NCBI RefSeq assembly: GCF_000428145.1
Contig: NZ_ATZJ01000020.1
Span: forward strand, 6,312 to 70,311
Direction of reading: 5' to 3'
Source: Chitinilyticum litopenaei DSM 21440
GTDB taxonomy: Bacteria > Pseudomonadota > Gammaproteobacteria > Burkholderiales > Chitinibacteraceae
DNA: 64,000 bases
Shown piece by piece: positions 15,505 to 26,374 of this stretch (position 1 is its first letter; every line of letters begins with the position of its first letter). The translations under genes were made by a program, and so were the position numbers. The notes under the pieces were generated by a model, which was given only the letters and a program-made list of their open reading frames with translations, ran no database searches and had not been told where the DNA came from.

Positions 15505-16425
15505 TCAGTAAAAACGCTTCAGGTCCATGCCCTTGTACAGGCCGGCCACCTGATCGGCGTAACCGTTGAACATCAGCGTTTTGCGGCGGAACAGCTCACC
15601 GATGCGCCGCTCGCTGGCCTGGCTCCAGCGCGGGTGATCGACCGTCGGGTTGACGTTCGAATAGAAGCCATATTCGCGCGGATTGGCCATGCTCCAGCTC
15701 GTCGGCGGCTGCGTTTCCTGCAGGCGGATGCGCACGATGGACTTGCTGCTCTTGAAGCCGTATTTCCACGGCACCACCAGACGGATCGGCGCGCCATTCT
15801 GTTTGGGGAGGATGTCGCCATACAGGCCAACCGCCAGAATGGTCAGCGGGTGCATGGCCTCGTCGATGCGCAGGCCCTCGCGGTAGGGCCAGTCGAGCAC
15901 GCGCTCGCGCACGCCGGGCACCTGCGCCGGATCGGCCAGGGTTTCGAAGGCCACGTACTTCGCGCGGGAGGTCGGATCAACCTGCTTGAGCAAGGCCGCC
16001 AGCGGAAAGCCCACCCAGGGGATGACCATGGACCAGCCTTCCACGCAGCGCAGGCGATAGATGCGCTCCTCCAGCGGGGCGAGCTTCAGCAATTCTTCAA
16101 TGCTGAAACGGCGCGGCTTGCCGGCCTCGCCGTCCACCAGCACGCTCCAGGGGCGGGTTTTCAGCGTGTGGGCCTGTTCGGCCGGGTCGGATTTGGCCGT
16201 ACCGAATTCATAGAAATTGTTGTAGCTGCTGATTTCCTTGAGGGTATTTTTCTCTTCGGCGGTCGAATAGGGCGAAGTGCGCGCCGGCAGCGCGGCGCTG
16301 GCGGTCGGCCCCAGGAGCGCCAGCGTCATGGCGGCGCCGGCGCCCATGAATTGCCGGCGGTTCAGATACACCTCGCGCGGGGTGATTTCACTCGGCGCAA
16401 TCGGGTCGGGGTAGCGTATCAGCAT
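15505..16425 (-). CDS. msrP: Protein-methionine-sulfoxide reductase catalytic subunit MsrP
   Basis: Periplasmic molybdopterin enzyme that reduces methionine sulfoxide in proteins. The 306-residue precursor has a Tat signal (NRRQFMGAGAAMTLALLG), SSYNNFYEFGTAKSDPA, the molybdenum-ligand cysteine in LRCVEGWSMVIPW, and RLVVPWKYGFKSSKSIV. ATG 16425 has GAGG eight bases upstream; a frame to 16731 is not coding. A cytochrome c gene lies 259 bases upstream on the same strand. Confidence 0.95.
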   Translation of the reverse strand: MLIRYPDPIAPSEITPREVYLNRRQFMGAGAAMTLALLGPTASAALPARTSPYSTAEEKNTLKEISSYNNFYEFGTAKSDPAEQAHTLKTRPWSVLVDGEAGKPRRFSIEELLKLAPLEERIYRLRCVEGWSMVIPWVGFPLAALLKQVDPTSRAKYVAFETLADPAQVPGVRERVLDWPYREGLRIDEAMHPLTILAVGLYGDILPKQNGAPIRLVVPWKYGFKSSKSIVRIRLQETQPPTSWSMANPREYGFYSNVNPTVDHPRWSQASERRIGELFRRKTLMFNGYADQVAGLYKGMDLKRFY

Positions 16426-16684
16426 GTTCGGGTCCTCGGTCTGTGCTGCTTGGTCGCCGCAGCACGGGCCGTTATGACAGGGAGTGCTGAAAATGATTCC
16501 CGCTCCGGCAACGCCCATTCCCCTGACGCCCCATCCCTTGAAGCCCCATCGCCGCGCAAACACGCAGCACCTCGGGCCCGGCGAGCGCGGCAAGACCATC
16601 CGACAGCGCCGGCCTGCCGCGCTGTCGCGCCCCCAGAAACGCCAACAGCGCCGGAGGCGCTGTCGTGGCCGGGCTTGCCCGCCC

Positions 16685-17008
16685 TTATTTGGTCGAGAGC
16701 ACCCACTGCGCCAGCGCCTTGGCTTCGGCATCGGTCACCGCATTGGCCGGCATGGCCAGCGAGCCCCAGGCGCCACTGCCGCCCTTCTGGATCTTGGTGG
16801 CGAGCTTGGCAACCGCGCCCTTGTCATTCTTGTACTTGGCGGCCACGTCCCTGTAGGACGGTCCGACCAGCTTCTTGTCCGGCGCATGGCAGGCCATGCA
16901 GGCCTTGGCCTTGGCCAGCTCGGCCGGATTGACCGGGTTGGCGGCGCTGGCGCCGGCGGCGGCCAGCAGCAGGCCACAGCACGTCAAAAGGGTAGTCGGC
17001 AATGTCAT
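16685..17008 (-). CDS. Small periplasmic class I cytochrome c
   Basis: A 107-residue exported protein (signal peptide to about residue 22, GASAANP) with one heme site CMACH (about 37-41) and axial methionine in SLAMPANAVTD near 86. This is the layout of cytochrome c551/c552. GPSYRDVAAKYKND is typical. It carries electrons in the periplasm; the partner cannot be told from sequence. Upstream of msrP and divergent from cysG. Confidence 0.92.
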   Translation of the reverse strand: MTLPTTLLTCCGLLLAAAGASAANPVNPAELAKAKACMACHAPDKKLVGPSYRDVAAKYKNDKGAVAKLATKIQKGGSGAWGSLAMPANAVTDAEAKALAQWVLSTK

Positions 17009-17154
17009 CTCGGTCTCCGGGTGGTCATGGGTCTTGTACTGGCCGTAGCTCGCTCACGGCTGGCCGCCGGCCGCCCTCGCTTGCGGGTCAATCCGCAGGT
17101 TTGCGGGCATTCGTGCCAGAATAGCGGCATTCAAGCGCACTGCGTACATCCTGC

Positions 17155-18561
17155 ATGGACTACTTCCCCCTTTTCCTTGATCTGGCGCAACAAGACTGCC
17201 TCGTGGTCGGCGGCGGCGAAATCGCCACGCGCAAGATCCGCCTGCTGCTGGCCGCCGGCGCTCGCGTGACCGTGCTGGCGCCGGCACTGCACGACGAGCT
17301 GGCCGGACTGGCCGAGGCGGGCCGCCTTCGGCATCAGTCCGGCGAATTCGCAAGCGGCATCGTCACGCGCGCATGGCGGCTGGTGATCGCCGCCACCGAC
17401 GACGCCGACGTGAATGCCGCCGTCTTCGCCGCCTGCGAGTCCGCCGGCGTGCTCGTCAATGCCGTGGACGACCCGGCGCACAGCCGCTTTATCACCCCGG
17501 CCATCATCGATCGCTCGCCCTTGCAGATTGCACTATCCACCGGCGGCGGCACCCCCGTGCTGGCGCGCCAGCTGCGCGCGCAGCTCGAAGCGCTGATTCC
17601 GCACGGCTACGGTGAACTGGCCGGCCTGCTGAGCGACTTGCGGGCGCTTTCCAAGGAAAAACTGCCCGAGCCGGCCGCCCGCCGGCATTTCTGGGAACAG
17701 GCGCTGGCCGGGCCGCTGCCCGACCGCGTGTTCGCCGGCGATGTGCAAGGCGTGCGCGCCGAGCTGGTCGCCGCGCTCAACGCGTCCGACGCTGGCGCGC
17801 TGACGCGCGGCGCCGTCTATCTGGTCGGCAGCGGGCCGGGCAACCCGGACCTGCTGACCTTCCGCGCGCTGCGGCTGATGCAGCAGGCCGACGTCGTGCT
17901 CTACGACAACCTGGTCAGCCCGGCCATCATGGAGCTGGTGCGCCGCGACGCCGAGCGCATCTACGTCGGCAAGAAGGCCAGCAACCACGCGCTGCCACAG
18001 GAAGACATCAACCAGCTGCTGGTCCAGCTCGCGCAGGAAGGCAAGAAGGTGCTGCGGCTCAAGGGTGGCGACCCCTTCATTTTCGGCCGCGGCGGCGAGG
18101 AAATCGCCGAACTGGCGGCAGCCGGCATCGAGTTCGAGGTGGTTCCCGGCATCACCTCGGCGGCCGGCGCTTCCTGCTACGCCGGCATTCCGCTGACCCA
18201 TCGCGACTACGCGCAGTCGGTGACCTTTGTCACCGGCCACCGCCGCGCTGGCGAAATCGAGCTGGACTGGCCGCGGCTGGTCAACCCGGCCGAAACGGTC
18301 GTCGTCTACATGGGTGTCGCCCAGGCGCCGCGCATCAGCGCACAGCTGATTGCGCATGGCCGCGCACCGGATACGCCGGTGGCCATCGTCGCCAACGCGA
18401 CGCGCAACGACCAGCAGGTGGTGATCGGCTCGCTGGCAACGCTGGCCGACGATCTGGCCGGCGCCAGCATCAAGCCGCCGGCGCTGATCATCATCGGCGA
18501 CGTGGTGAAGCTGCATGCCCAGCTAAACTGGCGCAAACCCAAGCAGGGTATTGCCCCGTAA
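17155..18561 (+). CDS. cysG: Siroheme synthase CysG (trifunctional)
   Basis: Makes siroheme from uroporphyrinogen III for sulfite and nitrite reductases. Residues about 1-210 are the NAD-dependent precorrin-2 dehydrogenase/ferrochelatase (VVGGGEIATRK, ATDDADVN, NAVDDPAHSRFITPAI). About 220-468 are the SAM-dependent methyltransferase (YLVGSGPGNPDLLTFRALR, YDNLVSPAIM, LKGGDPFIFGRGGEE, VVPGITSAAGA, YMGV). At 468 residues it is full length. The last codons (GIAP) and stop lie in a GGGTAT-type repeat, so the tail derives from that repeat. Confidence 0.96.
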   Translation: MDYFPLFLDLAQQDCLVVGGGEIATRKIRLLLAAGARVTVLAPALHDELAGLAEAGRLRHQSGEFASGIVTRAWRLVIAATDDADVNAAVFAACESAGVLVNAVDDPAHSRFITPAIIDRSPLQIALSTGGGTPVLARQLRAQLEALIPHGYGELAGLLSDLRALSKEKLPEPAARRHFWEQALAGPLPDRVFAGDVQGVRAELVAALNASDAGALTRGAVYLVGSGPGNPDLLTFRALRLMQQADVVLYDNLVSPAIMELVRRDAERIYVGKKASNHALPQEDINQLLVQLAQEGKKVLRLKGGDPFIFGRGGEEIAELAAAGIEFEVVPGITSAAGASCYAGIPLTHRDYAQSVTFVTGHRRAGEIELDWPRLVNPAETVVVYMGVAQAPRISAQLIAHGRAPDTPVAIVANATRNDQQVVIGSLATLADDLAGASIKPPALIIIGDVVKLHAQLNWRKPKQGIAP

Positions 18562-18592
18562 CCCATCACAGAAAAAGGCTACAGATCAATAC
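18546..18592. repeat. GGGTAT-type palindromic repeat (copy c), overlapping cysG stop
   Basis: GGGTATTGCCCCGTAACCC, GAAAAAGGCTACAG, TCAATAC. The left half encodes the last residues and TAA stop of cysG; the right arm is partly decayed. Confidence 0.6.
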
Positions 18593-18603
18593 AGCGGGCC
18601 GTA

Positions 18604-21033
<2,430 letters not shown>

Positions 21034-21141
21034 CCCTGATGGCTTGCAGATAGCACTATAGGCAGTACGCCGGCCAGACGCCGGGGCGGCTGCGCCGCAG
21101 ACGCTTCACCATCTCGCCCGCGCAAAAACCCTGAGCGCGGC

Positions 21142-21876
21142 TCAGGCTGGCCAGAGCCTGAGCAGCGCCGGCAGCGTCAGCGACGTAAACACGCCATTGA
21201 GCCCCATGGCCAGCCCGGCGAATGCTCCCGCCGTGGGCGAAAGCTGGAAGGCACGCGCCGTGCCGACGCCGTGCGCGGCAATGCCCAGCGCAAAGCCGCC
21301 GGCAATGTCGCTGTCGATGCGGGCCAGCCGCAACAGCGGCAGTACGGCCATCGCGCCGAGAATGCCGGTAAGAATCACCACATTGGCGGTCAGTGCCGGC
21401 AGGCCGCCGGCGTGCTGCGACAGGGCCATGGCAATCGGCGTGGTCACCGACTTGGGTACGAAGGACACCAGCACCTGCGGGCTGAGGCCAAAGAGCTTGC
21501 CAAACAGCAGCGCGGTCAGCATGCCGGCCAGGCCACCGACCAGCAAGGCTAGCAGCAGCGGCCACAGCAGCGTGCGCACGCGCTGCAGATTGTCGAACAG
21601 CGGCACGGCGAGCGCGACGGTGGCCGTGCCCAGCAGCCAGTGATACAGCTGGGCGCCCTGGAAATAGTCGGCATAGCTGACCGCGCTGGCCTTGAGAATG
21701 CCCATCAGCAGCGCGATGCTCACGAGTACCGGGTGCAGCAGGGCAAACTGGCCGCTGCGCTCGTACAGGCGCTCGGCCAGCAGGTAACAGGCGGCGGTAA
21801 CGCCCAGCCACAAAAACGGCGCCGTGCGCAGCGCCAGCAGCATCGCGTCGGAATCCAGCGGATTCAGCAGCTCCAT
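21142..21876 (-). CDS. lrgB: LrgB/CidB family membrane protein
   Basis: A 244-residue inner-membrane protein with about seven helices and the LrgB signatures PKSVTTPIAMALSQ, LTGILGAM and GIAAHGVGTARAF. The family works with LrgA-type holin-like proteins in control of murein hydrolase export or metabolite transport (pyruvate or 3-hydroxypropionate in studied members); the substrate here is unknown. ATG 21876 overlaps the lrgA stop (ATGA), so the pair is coupled. Confidence 0.92.
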   Translation of the reverse strand: MELLNPLDSDAMLLALRTAPFLWLGVTAACYLLAERLYERSGQFALLHPVLVSIALLMGILKASAVSYADYFQGAQLYHWLLGTATVALAVPLFDNLQRVRTLLWPLLLALLVGGLAGMLTALLFGKLFGLSPQVLVSFVPKSVTTPIAMALSQHAGGLPALTANVVILTGILGAMAVLPLLRLARIDSDIAGGFALGIAAHGVGTARAFQLSPTAGAFAGLAMGLNGVFTSLTLPALLRLWPA

Positions 21877-22229
21877 CACTCGTCCCTGGCCGGAAAACGG
21901 CGCAAGAGCATCTGCAGTGTCCATGCGGACACCAGCAAGGTCACGACGGTCGAGAGCACCAGCACGGCCAGCATCGCCCAGCCCTCGTCGCGCAGCAACG
22001 GGCCCAGCAGCATCAGGCCAACACCGGCCGGAACAAAGAGCAGGGCCATGTAGCGCAGCAAGGCCTGGCACACCCGCCCGACCCGGTCATCCACGCCGCG
22101 GCGCAAGGTGCACCAGGCCGCCAGCAGCAGCATGCCCAGCACCGGGCCCGGCACAGGCAGGTGCAGGCCGCGACTGAGCATTTCGCCGGCCAGCTGAAAA
22201 AGCACCAGAAAGGTGAAGCCGTACAGCAT
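21876..22229 (-). CDS. lrgA: LrgA/CidA family holin-like protein
   Basis: A 117-residue protein with four membrane helices and the family pattern LVLFQLAGEMLSRGLHLPVPGPVLGMLLL plus ALLFVPAGVGLM. ATG 22229 gives the usual size; the longer frame enters a dispersed repeat. Overlaps lrgB by four bases. The complex is thought to modulate autolysis or small-molecule transport. Confidence 0.9.
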   Translation of the reverse strand: MLYGFTFLVLFQLAGEMLSRGLHLPVPGPVLGMLLLAAWCTLRRGVDDRVGRVCQALLRYMALLFVPAGVGLMLLGPLLRDEGWAMLAVLVLSTVVTLLVSAWTLQMLLRRFPARDE

Positions 22230-22241
22230 TCGTGCTTGTCC

Positions 22242-22311
22242 TCGGCGGGGTGTTGAACAAGTCGGTTCTTCGGCCGACATCAAGCACCGGGCAAAGCCCG
22301 GCGCAAATCAT
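22242..22311 (-). repeat. Dispersed ~70 bp repeat, copy 2
   Basis: Reverse complement of this stretch aligns with 879-950, including the CCGGGC-TTT-GCCCGG hairpin, the CGGCCGAA box and the CACC..CGCCG end. Located just upstream of lrgA. Confidence 0.6.
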
Positions 22312-22408
22312 CATCTGTAAAATCAAGGGCTTATTTTTTGTTTTTCATGCATTTTTTACGGCGAGGCCGTAAAAAATGGGCCACAGGCTGTTTTTCAACA
22401 GCCTGTTA

Positions 22409-22673
22409 GGCTCTGTTGAGGTTTGATTAATTTTTACGCGATGGGCTATTTTGCCCCAGTACCAGGCATTTGCCACGCCGCAGTACGAGTACTGTCAGTG
22501 GCAAATAACGCCGTAATGGGGCAAAAGAGCCCATCGCCCGCAGGGCAGCCCCGCCATGCTTGCCGGATGCTTTGTCGCCAATGCTCGTCAATACCCGTAT
22601 TGACTTGCGCTTGGCTTCGCGCCCCGGCCAGTTGGCGGGGCTGCGTAAAAACTAATCAAACCTCAACAGAGCC
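22409..22673 (+). mobile_element. Double-hairpin inverted-repeat (MITE-like) element, copy 3, complete
   Basis: A 265 bp element flanked by TA (22407-22408, 22674-22675). Terminal inverted repeats of about 31 bp (one mismatch) begin GGCTCTGTTGAGGTTTGAT. Hairpin A arms are 22438-22458 and 22517-22537 (21 bp, one mismatch) with inner palindrome CAGTA..TACTG. Hairpin B arms are 22545-22556 and 22633-22644 (GCAGCCCCGCCA, perfect) with inner GTCAATACCCGTATTGAC. Its internal sequence differs from copy 2, but length and architecture agree. Its last C, read on the minus strand, is the G of the murI TAG stop. Confidence 0.85.
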
Positions 22674-23482
22674 TAGAGACTGACCAGATCCAGCCGGTTG
22701 AGGCTGCGCCCCAGGAAACGCTCGCCGATGGTCTGGAATTTCACCGGCAGGTCGGTCACGTAATACTGGTAATCGGGCAGCTCGTGCTGCGGATTGGCCA
22801 GCCCGCGCTCACCCAGCAGCTGTGCGGCCTGGTCGGCGATCGACAGGGCGGAATCGACCAGCTGCAGGCGCGATCCGGTGATGTCGGTCAAGAGCGGCTT
22901 GAGCAGCGGGTAATGCGTGCAGCCCAGCACCAGCGTGTCGATGGCCTCGACGAAGACCGGCTTCAGGTATTCCTGTGCGGTGAGCCGCGTCACCGGATGG
23001 TCGAGCCAGCCCTCTTCGACCAGCGGCACGAACAGCGGGCAGGCCTGCGAATACACGCGGCTATCCGGGTTCAGCCGATGGATCGCCCGGGCGTAGGCGT
23101 TGGAGTTGATTGTGGTCGGGGTGCCGATCACGCCGATGCCGCCCGTCTGCGAGCGCGCGACGGCATTCTTCGCGCCCGCCTCGATGACATCGAGCACTGG
23201 CACGGGCGAGGCCGCGCGCACCTTGTCGGCAGCGACCGCGGCCATGGTGTTGCAGGCGATGATGAGGATCTTCACCTGCTGCTTGAGCAGGAAATCGGCA
23301 ATTTGCTGCGTGTAGTGCTCGATGGTCGCCACCGACTTCACGCCATAAGGCACGCGCGCGGTGTCGCCAAAGTAAATGATGTTCTCGAAAGGCAGGCGAT
23401 CCATCAGGGCGCGCACGACGGTGAGGCCGCCGACGCCGGAATCGAATACGCCTATGGGGTGCTGGGGAAGCGATGTTTGCAT
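22673..23482 (-). CDS. murI: Glutamate racemase MurI
   Basis: Interconverts L- and D-glutamate to supply D-Glu for peptidoglycan. The 269-residue product has GVFDSGVGGLTVVRAL, YFGDTARVPYG, the first catalytic Cys in IIACNTMAA and the second in LVLGCTHYPLLKP. Full length, with ATG 23482. Its stop codon TAG is completed by the terminal base of repeat element copy 3, so the insertion fell exactly on the stop. Confidence 0.95.
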   Translation of the reverse strand: MQTSLPQHPIGVFDSGVGGLTVVRALMDRLPFENIIYFGDTARVPYGVKSVATIEHYTQQIADFLLKQQVKILIIACNTMAAVAADKVRAASPVPVLDVIEAGAKNAVARSQTGGIGVIGTPTTINSNAYARAIHRLNPDSRVYSQACPLFVPLVEEGWLDHPVTRLTAQEYLKPVFVEAIDTLVLGCTHYPLLKPLLTDITGSRLQLVDSALSIADQAAQLLGERGLANPQHELPDYQYYVTDLPVKFQTIGERFLGRSLNRLDLVSL

Positions 23483-23632
23483 GACAGCCTCGCAGAAAGC
23501 GCGATTTTACCCTTGCCGCGCCCTGCCGGGCGAGCGCTGCCGACGGCAACAAATTACGTTACCGCTGCGCAATACCCACATTTCTCCAGCGGGTTTAGGA
23601 TGTAAGGGATCGCCATCGCCGGAGACCCTGCC

Positions 23633-25276
23633 ATGATTGCCCTGCGCGAAGCAGCACAAGCCGGACTGCTCGGGCGCGAGCACTGGCTGCCGAATCTGGT
23701 CGCTGGCGTCATTGTCGGTGTCGTGGCGCTGCCGCTGGCCATGGCCTTTGCCATCGCCAGCGGGGCCAAGCCGGAACAGGGCATCTATACCGCCATCATC
23801 GCCGGGCTGGCCGTTTCGCTGTTCGGCGGCAGCCGGCTGCAGATCGCCGGGCCCACCGGCGCCTTTGTCGTCATCCTTGCCGACATCACCGCACGCTATG
23901 GCATTGCCGGCCTGCATATCGCAACATTGCTGGCCGGCGCGATGCTGGTGTTGCTGGGCATGGCCAGACTGGGCAATGTCATCCGTTTCATCCCGGCGCC
24001 GGTGATACTGGGGTTCACCAGCGGCATCGGCGTGGTGATCTGGGTGGGGCAATGGCCGGAATTTTTCGGCATCGCCGCGCCACCCGCCCGGCATTTCCAT
24101 GAAAAACTCATTGCACTCAGCGCTACCCTGCCGCAGTTTCATGGCGCGACCCTGCTGCTGGCCGTGACCGCGCTCGCGCTGACGCTGTGGGGCAACCGCC
24201 TGCCGGGGTGCAAGCGCGTTCCCGGCCCGCTGCTTGCGCTCATCGGCGTGACACTGATCCAGCATTTCGGCCAGTTCGACGGTGTGCGCACCATCGCCAG
24301 CGCCTTTGGCGGCATTGCGCAGTCGCTGCCGCTGCCGGCACTGCCCGAGCTGTCCGCGGCACGCGTGATCGAGCTGATCGGCCCGGCCTTCTCGATCGCC
24401 ATGCTGGGCGCGATCGAGTCGCTGCTGTCCGCCGTGGTCGCCGACGGCATGGCCGGCACGCGCCACGACGCCAACCAGGAGCTGGTCGGCCAGGGTCTCG
24501 CCAACCTGCTTTGCCCGCTGTTCGGCGGTTTTGCCGCCACCGGCGCCATCGCGCGCACCGCGACCAATGTGCGCAATGGCGGAACCAGTCCGCTCGCCGG
24601 TGTCGTGCATGCCATCACGCTGCTCGCCATCCTGCTGCTCGCCGCGCCCTTGGCCGGCCACATTCCGCTGGCGGCGCTCGCCGCCATCCTCTTCGTCGTT
24701 GCCTGGAACATGAGCGAGGCGCACCGCTTCGCGCACATGCTGCGCCATGCACCGCGCGCCGACGTGGCCATCCTGCTGATCACCTTCGGGCTGACCGTAT
24801 TCACCGATCTGGTCGTTGCCGTGCAGATCGGCGTGATCCTCGCCGTGCTGCATTTCCTGCGCCGCATGGCCGGCAGCGTCACCGTCGCGCGCCACGCCGA
24901 ACCCGACCTCGCCCACGAGCTGGCTGCTCAGGGGCTGAACGGTCTGCCGGCTGGCACGCTGGTCTACAGCATCGAGGGGCCATTCTTCTTTGCCGCCGCC
25001 GAGCACTGCGAGCGCGCGCTGATTGCCTCGCACACCGAGGCGCGCCGCCAGATCATCCGCCTGCATCATGTGCCCTTCATCGACATGACCGGCCTGCAGA
25101 CACTGGAAAAGATCATCCGCCAGCTGCAGCAGCGGCGGGTGGCCGTGGTGGTGTGCGAGGCGAATCCACTGGTGCTGGGCAAGCTCGACAAGGCCGGCGT
25201 GCTGGCACTCCTGGGCGAGGATGGCTACCGCACGACGCTGGCTGCGGCGCTTTCCGACATACCACCACCCCCATAG
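23633..25276 (+). CDS. SulP family inorganic anion transporter with STAS domain
   Basis: A 547-residue inner-membrane transporter. The core of about 12-14 helices has the SulP signatures NLVAGVIVGVVALPLAMAFA, GPTGAFVVILADI, VIELIGPAFSIAMLGAIESLLSAVVAD and LFGGFAATGAIARTATN. A cytoplasmic STAS domain follows (about 440-540, TLVYSIEGPFFFAAAE, FIDMTGLQTLEK). Substrates in the family include sulfate, bicarbonate and dicarboxylates; none is indicated by neighbours. GGAG lies eight bases before ATG 23633. Confidence 0.9.
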   Translation: MIALREAAQAGLLGREHWLPNLVAGVIVGVVALPLAMAFAIASGAKPEQGIYTAIIAGLAVSLFGGSRLQIAGPTGAFVVILADITARYGIAGLHIATLLAGAMLVLLGMARLGNVIRFIPAPVILGFTSGIGVVIWVGQWPEFFGIAAPPARHFHEKLIALSATLPQFHGATLLLAVTALALTLWGNRLPGCKRVPGPLLALIGVTLIQHFGQFDGVRTIASAFGGIAQSLPLPALPELSAARVIELIGPAFSIAMLGAIESLLSAVVADGMAGTRHDANQELVGQGLANLLCPLFGGFAATGAIARTATNVRNGGTSPLAGVVHAITLLAILLLAAPLAGHIPLAALAAILFVVAWNMSEAHRFAHMLRHAPRADVAILLITFGLTVFTDLVVAVQIGVILAVLHFLRRMAGSVTVARHAEPDLAHELAAQGLNGLPAGTLVYSIEGPFFFAAAEHCERALIASHTEARRQIIRLHHVPFIDMTGLQTLEKIIRQLQQRRVAVVVCEANPLVLGKLDKAGVLALLGEDGYRTTLAAALSDIPPPP

Positions 25277-25318
25277 ACGTACAGCCCATTAAGAAAATAG
25301 GCTGCACTCATATACCCC
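25274..25318. repeat. GGGTAT-type palindromic repeat (copy d), at the SulP stop codon
   Basis: GTACAGCCCATT, AAAATAGGCTGCAC, CATATACCCC; the left end is degenerate and includes the TAG stop of the transporter gene. Confidence 0.6.
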
Positions 25319-25395
25319 AATAAAATCGACCAGCCCGCCACACGGTGCGCGGGCTATAATGCGCGCATTCCTTCACCGACCACGAGAATGCCGCC

Positions 25396-26112
25396 ATGCG
25401 CCCATCCGGCCGACAACCTGCAGAGCTGCGCCCTGTCCGTCTTACCCGCCACTACACCCGTCATGCCGAAGGCAGCGTGCTCGTCGAGTTCGGCGACACC
25501 AAGGTGATCTGCACCGCCAGCGTCGAGGAGAGTGTTCCCGGCTTTCTGAAGGGCAAGGGCCAGGGCTGGGTGACCGCCGAATACGGCATGCTGCCGCGCT
25601 CGACCGGCAGCCGCATGAAGCGCGAGGCGGCACAGGGCAAGCAATCGGGCCGCACGCAGGAAATCCAGCGCCTGATCGGCCGCGCGCTGCGCGCCGTCGT
25701 CGATCTGGAGAAGCTCGGCGAGCGCCAGATCAGCATCGACTGCGACGTGATCCAGGCCGACGGCGGCACGCGCACCGCCAGCATCACTGGCGCCTTTGTC
25801 GCGCTGAGCGACGCCATCAACGGCCTGATCGCCGCCGGCAAGCTGGAACAATCGCCGATCCGCGAAGCGGTCGCCGCCATCTCGGTCGGTGTGTATGAAG
25901 GGACGCCGGTGCTCGACCTCGACTACCCGGAAGACTCGGCCTGCGACACCGACATGAACGTGGTGATGACCGCCTCGGGCGGGCTGGTCGAGGTGCAGGG
26001 CACCGCCGAAGGCGTGCCGTTTTCGCGCACCGAGCTTGATGCGCTGCTCGACCTGGCTCAGGCCGGCATCGCCGAGCTGATCCGCCTGCAGGATGCTGCA
26101 CTGCAAGGCTGA
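25396..26112 (+). CDS. rph: Ribonuclease PH
   Basis: Phosphorolytic 3'-5' exoribonuclease that trims tRNA 3' ends. The 238-residue protein begins MRPSGRQPAELRPVRLTRHYTRHAEGSVLVEFGDTKV (typical), with GWVTAEYGMLPRST, the RTQEIQRLIGRALRA loop, IDCDVIQADGGTRTASITGAFVAL and the C-terminal DLDYPEDSACDTDMNVVM. Full length. A perfect 13 bp hairpin follows 18 bases after the stop. Confidence 0.97.
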   Translation: MRPSGRQPAELRPVRLTRHYTRHAEGSVLVEFGDTKVICTASVEESVPGFLKGKGQGWVTAEYGMLPRSTGSRMKREAAQGKQSGRTQEIQRLIGRALRAVVDLEKLGERQISIDCDVIQADGGTRTASITGAFVALSDAINGLIAAGKLEQSPIREAVAAISVGVYEGTPVLDLDYPEDSACDTDMNVVMTASGGLVEVQGTAEGVPFSRTELDALLDLAQAGIAELIRLQDAALQG

Positions 26113-26130
26113 ACGCCCTTCTGCAGTGGG

Positions 26131-26160
26131 GTCTGTAGTGCGCTGTTGCGCACTACAGAC
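26131..26160 (+). repeat. Perfect 13 bp stem-loop downstream of rph
   Basis: GTCTGTAGTGCGC-TGTT-GCGCACTACAGAC, extended by GGGG/CTCCC. There is no T-run, so it is more likely an RNA-stabilising or REP-type hairpin than a simple intrinsic terminator. Confidence 0.6.
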
Positions 26161-26374
26161 ACTCCCCTGCCGCCAGGCTAAGCTCTTCATCACAAAGACA
26201 AAGCAGCACTTGAGCTGCGGGTGTAAGCGATGCTAGATTCATGCCCGCAGCACAGACTGCCAAAAGACGGACCGGCCCGCCCGGCCGTCACGACGACGCA
26301 GCCGGCTTCGACCGGACGGTGCGCAAACACAAGAAAAATAGACCGAAGTAATCACACCTTCTGGAGCGAAGTGA

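Noticed and set aside
22405..22411. GTTAGGC at the edge of repeat copy 3, resembling an integron attC core site
   Set aside because: The partner core is not present at the other end (GCCTAGA, not GCCTAAC), copy 2 lacks it, and the elements have two hairpins with long terminal repeats, unlike attC.
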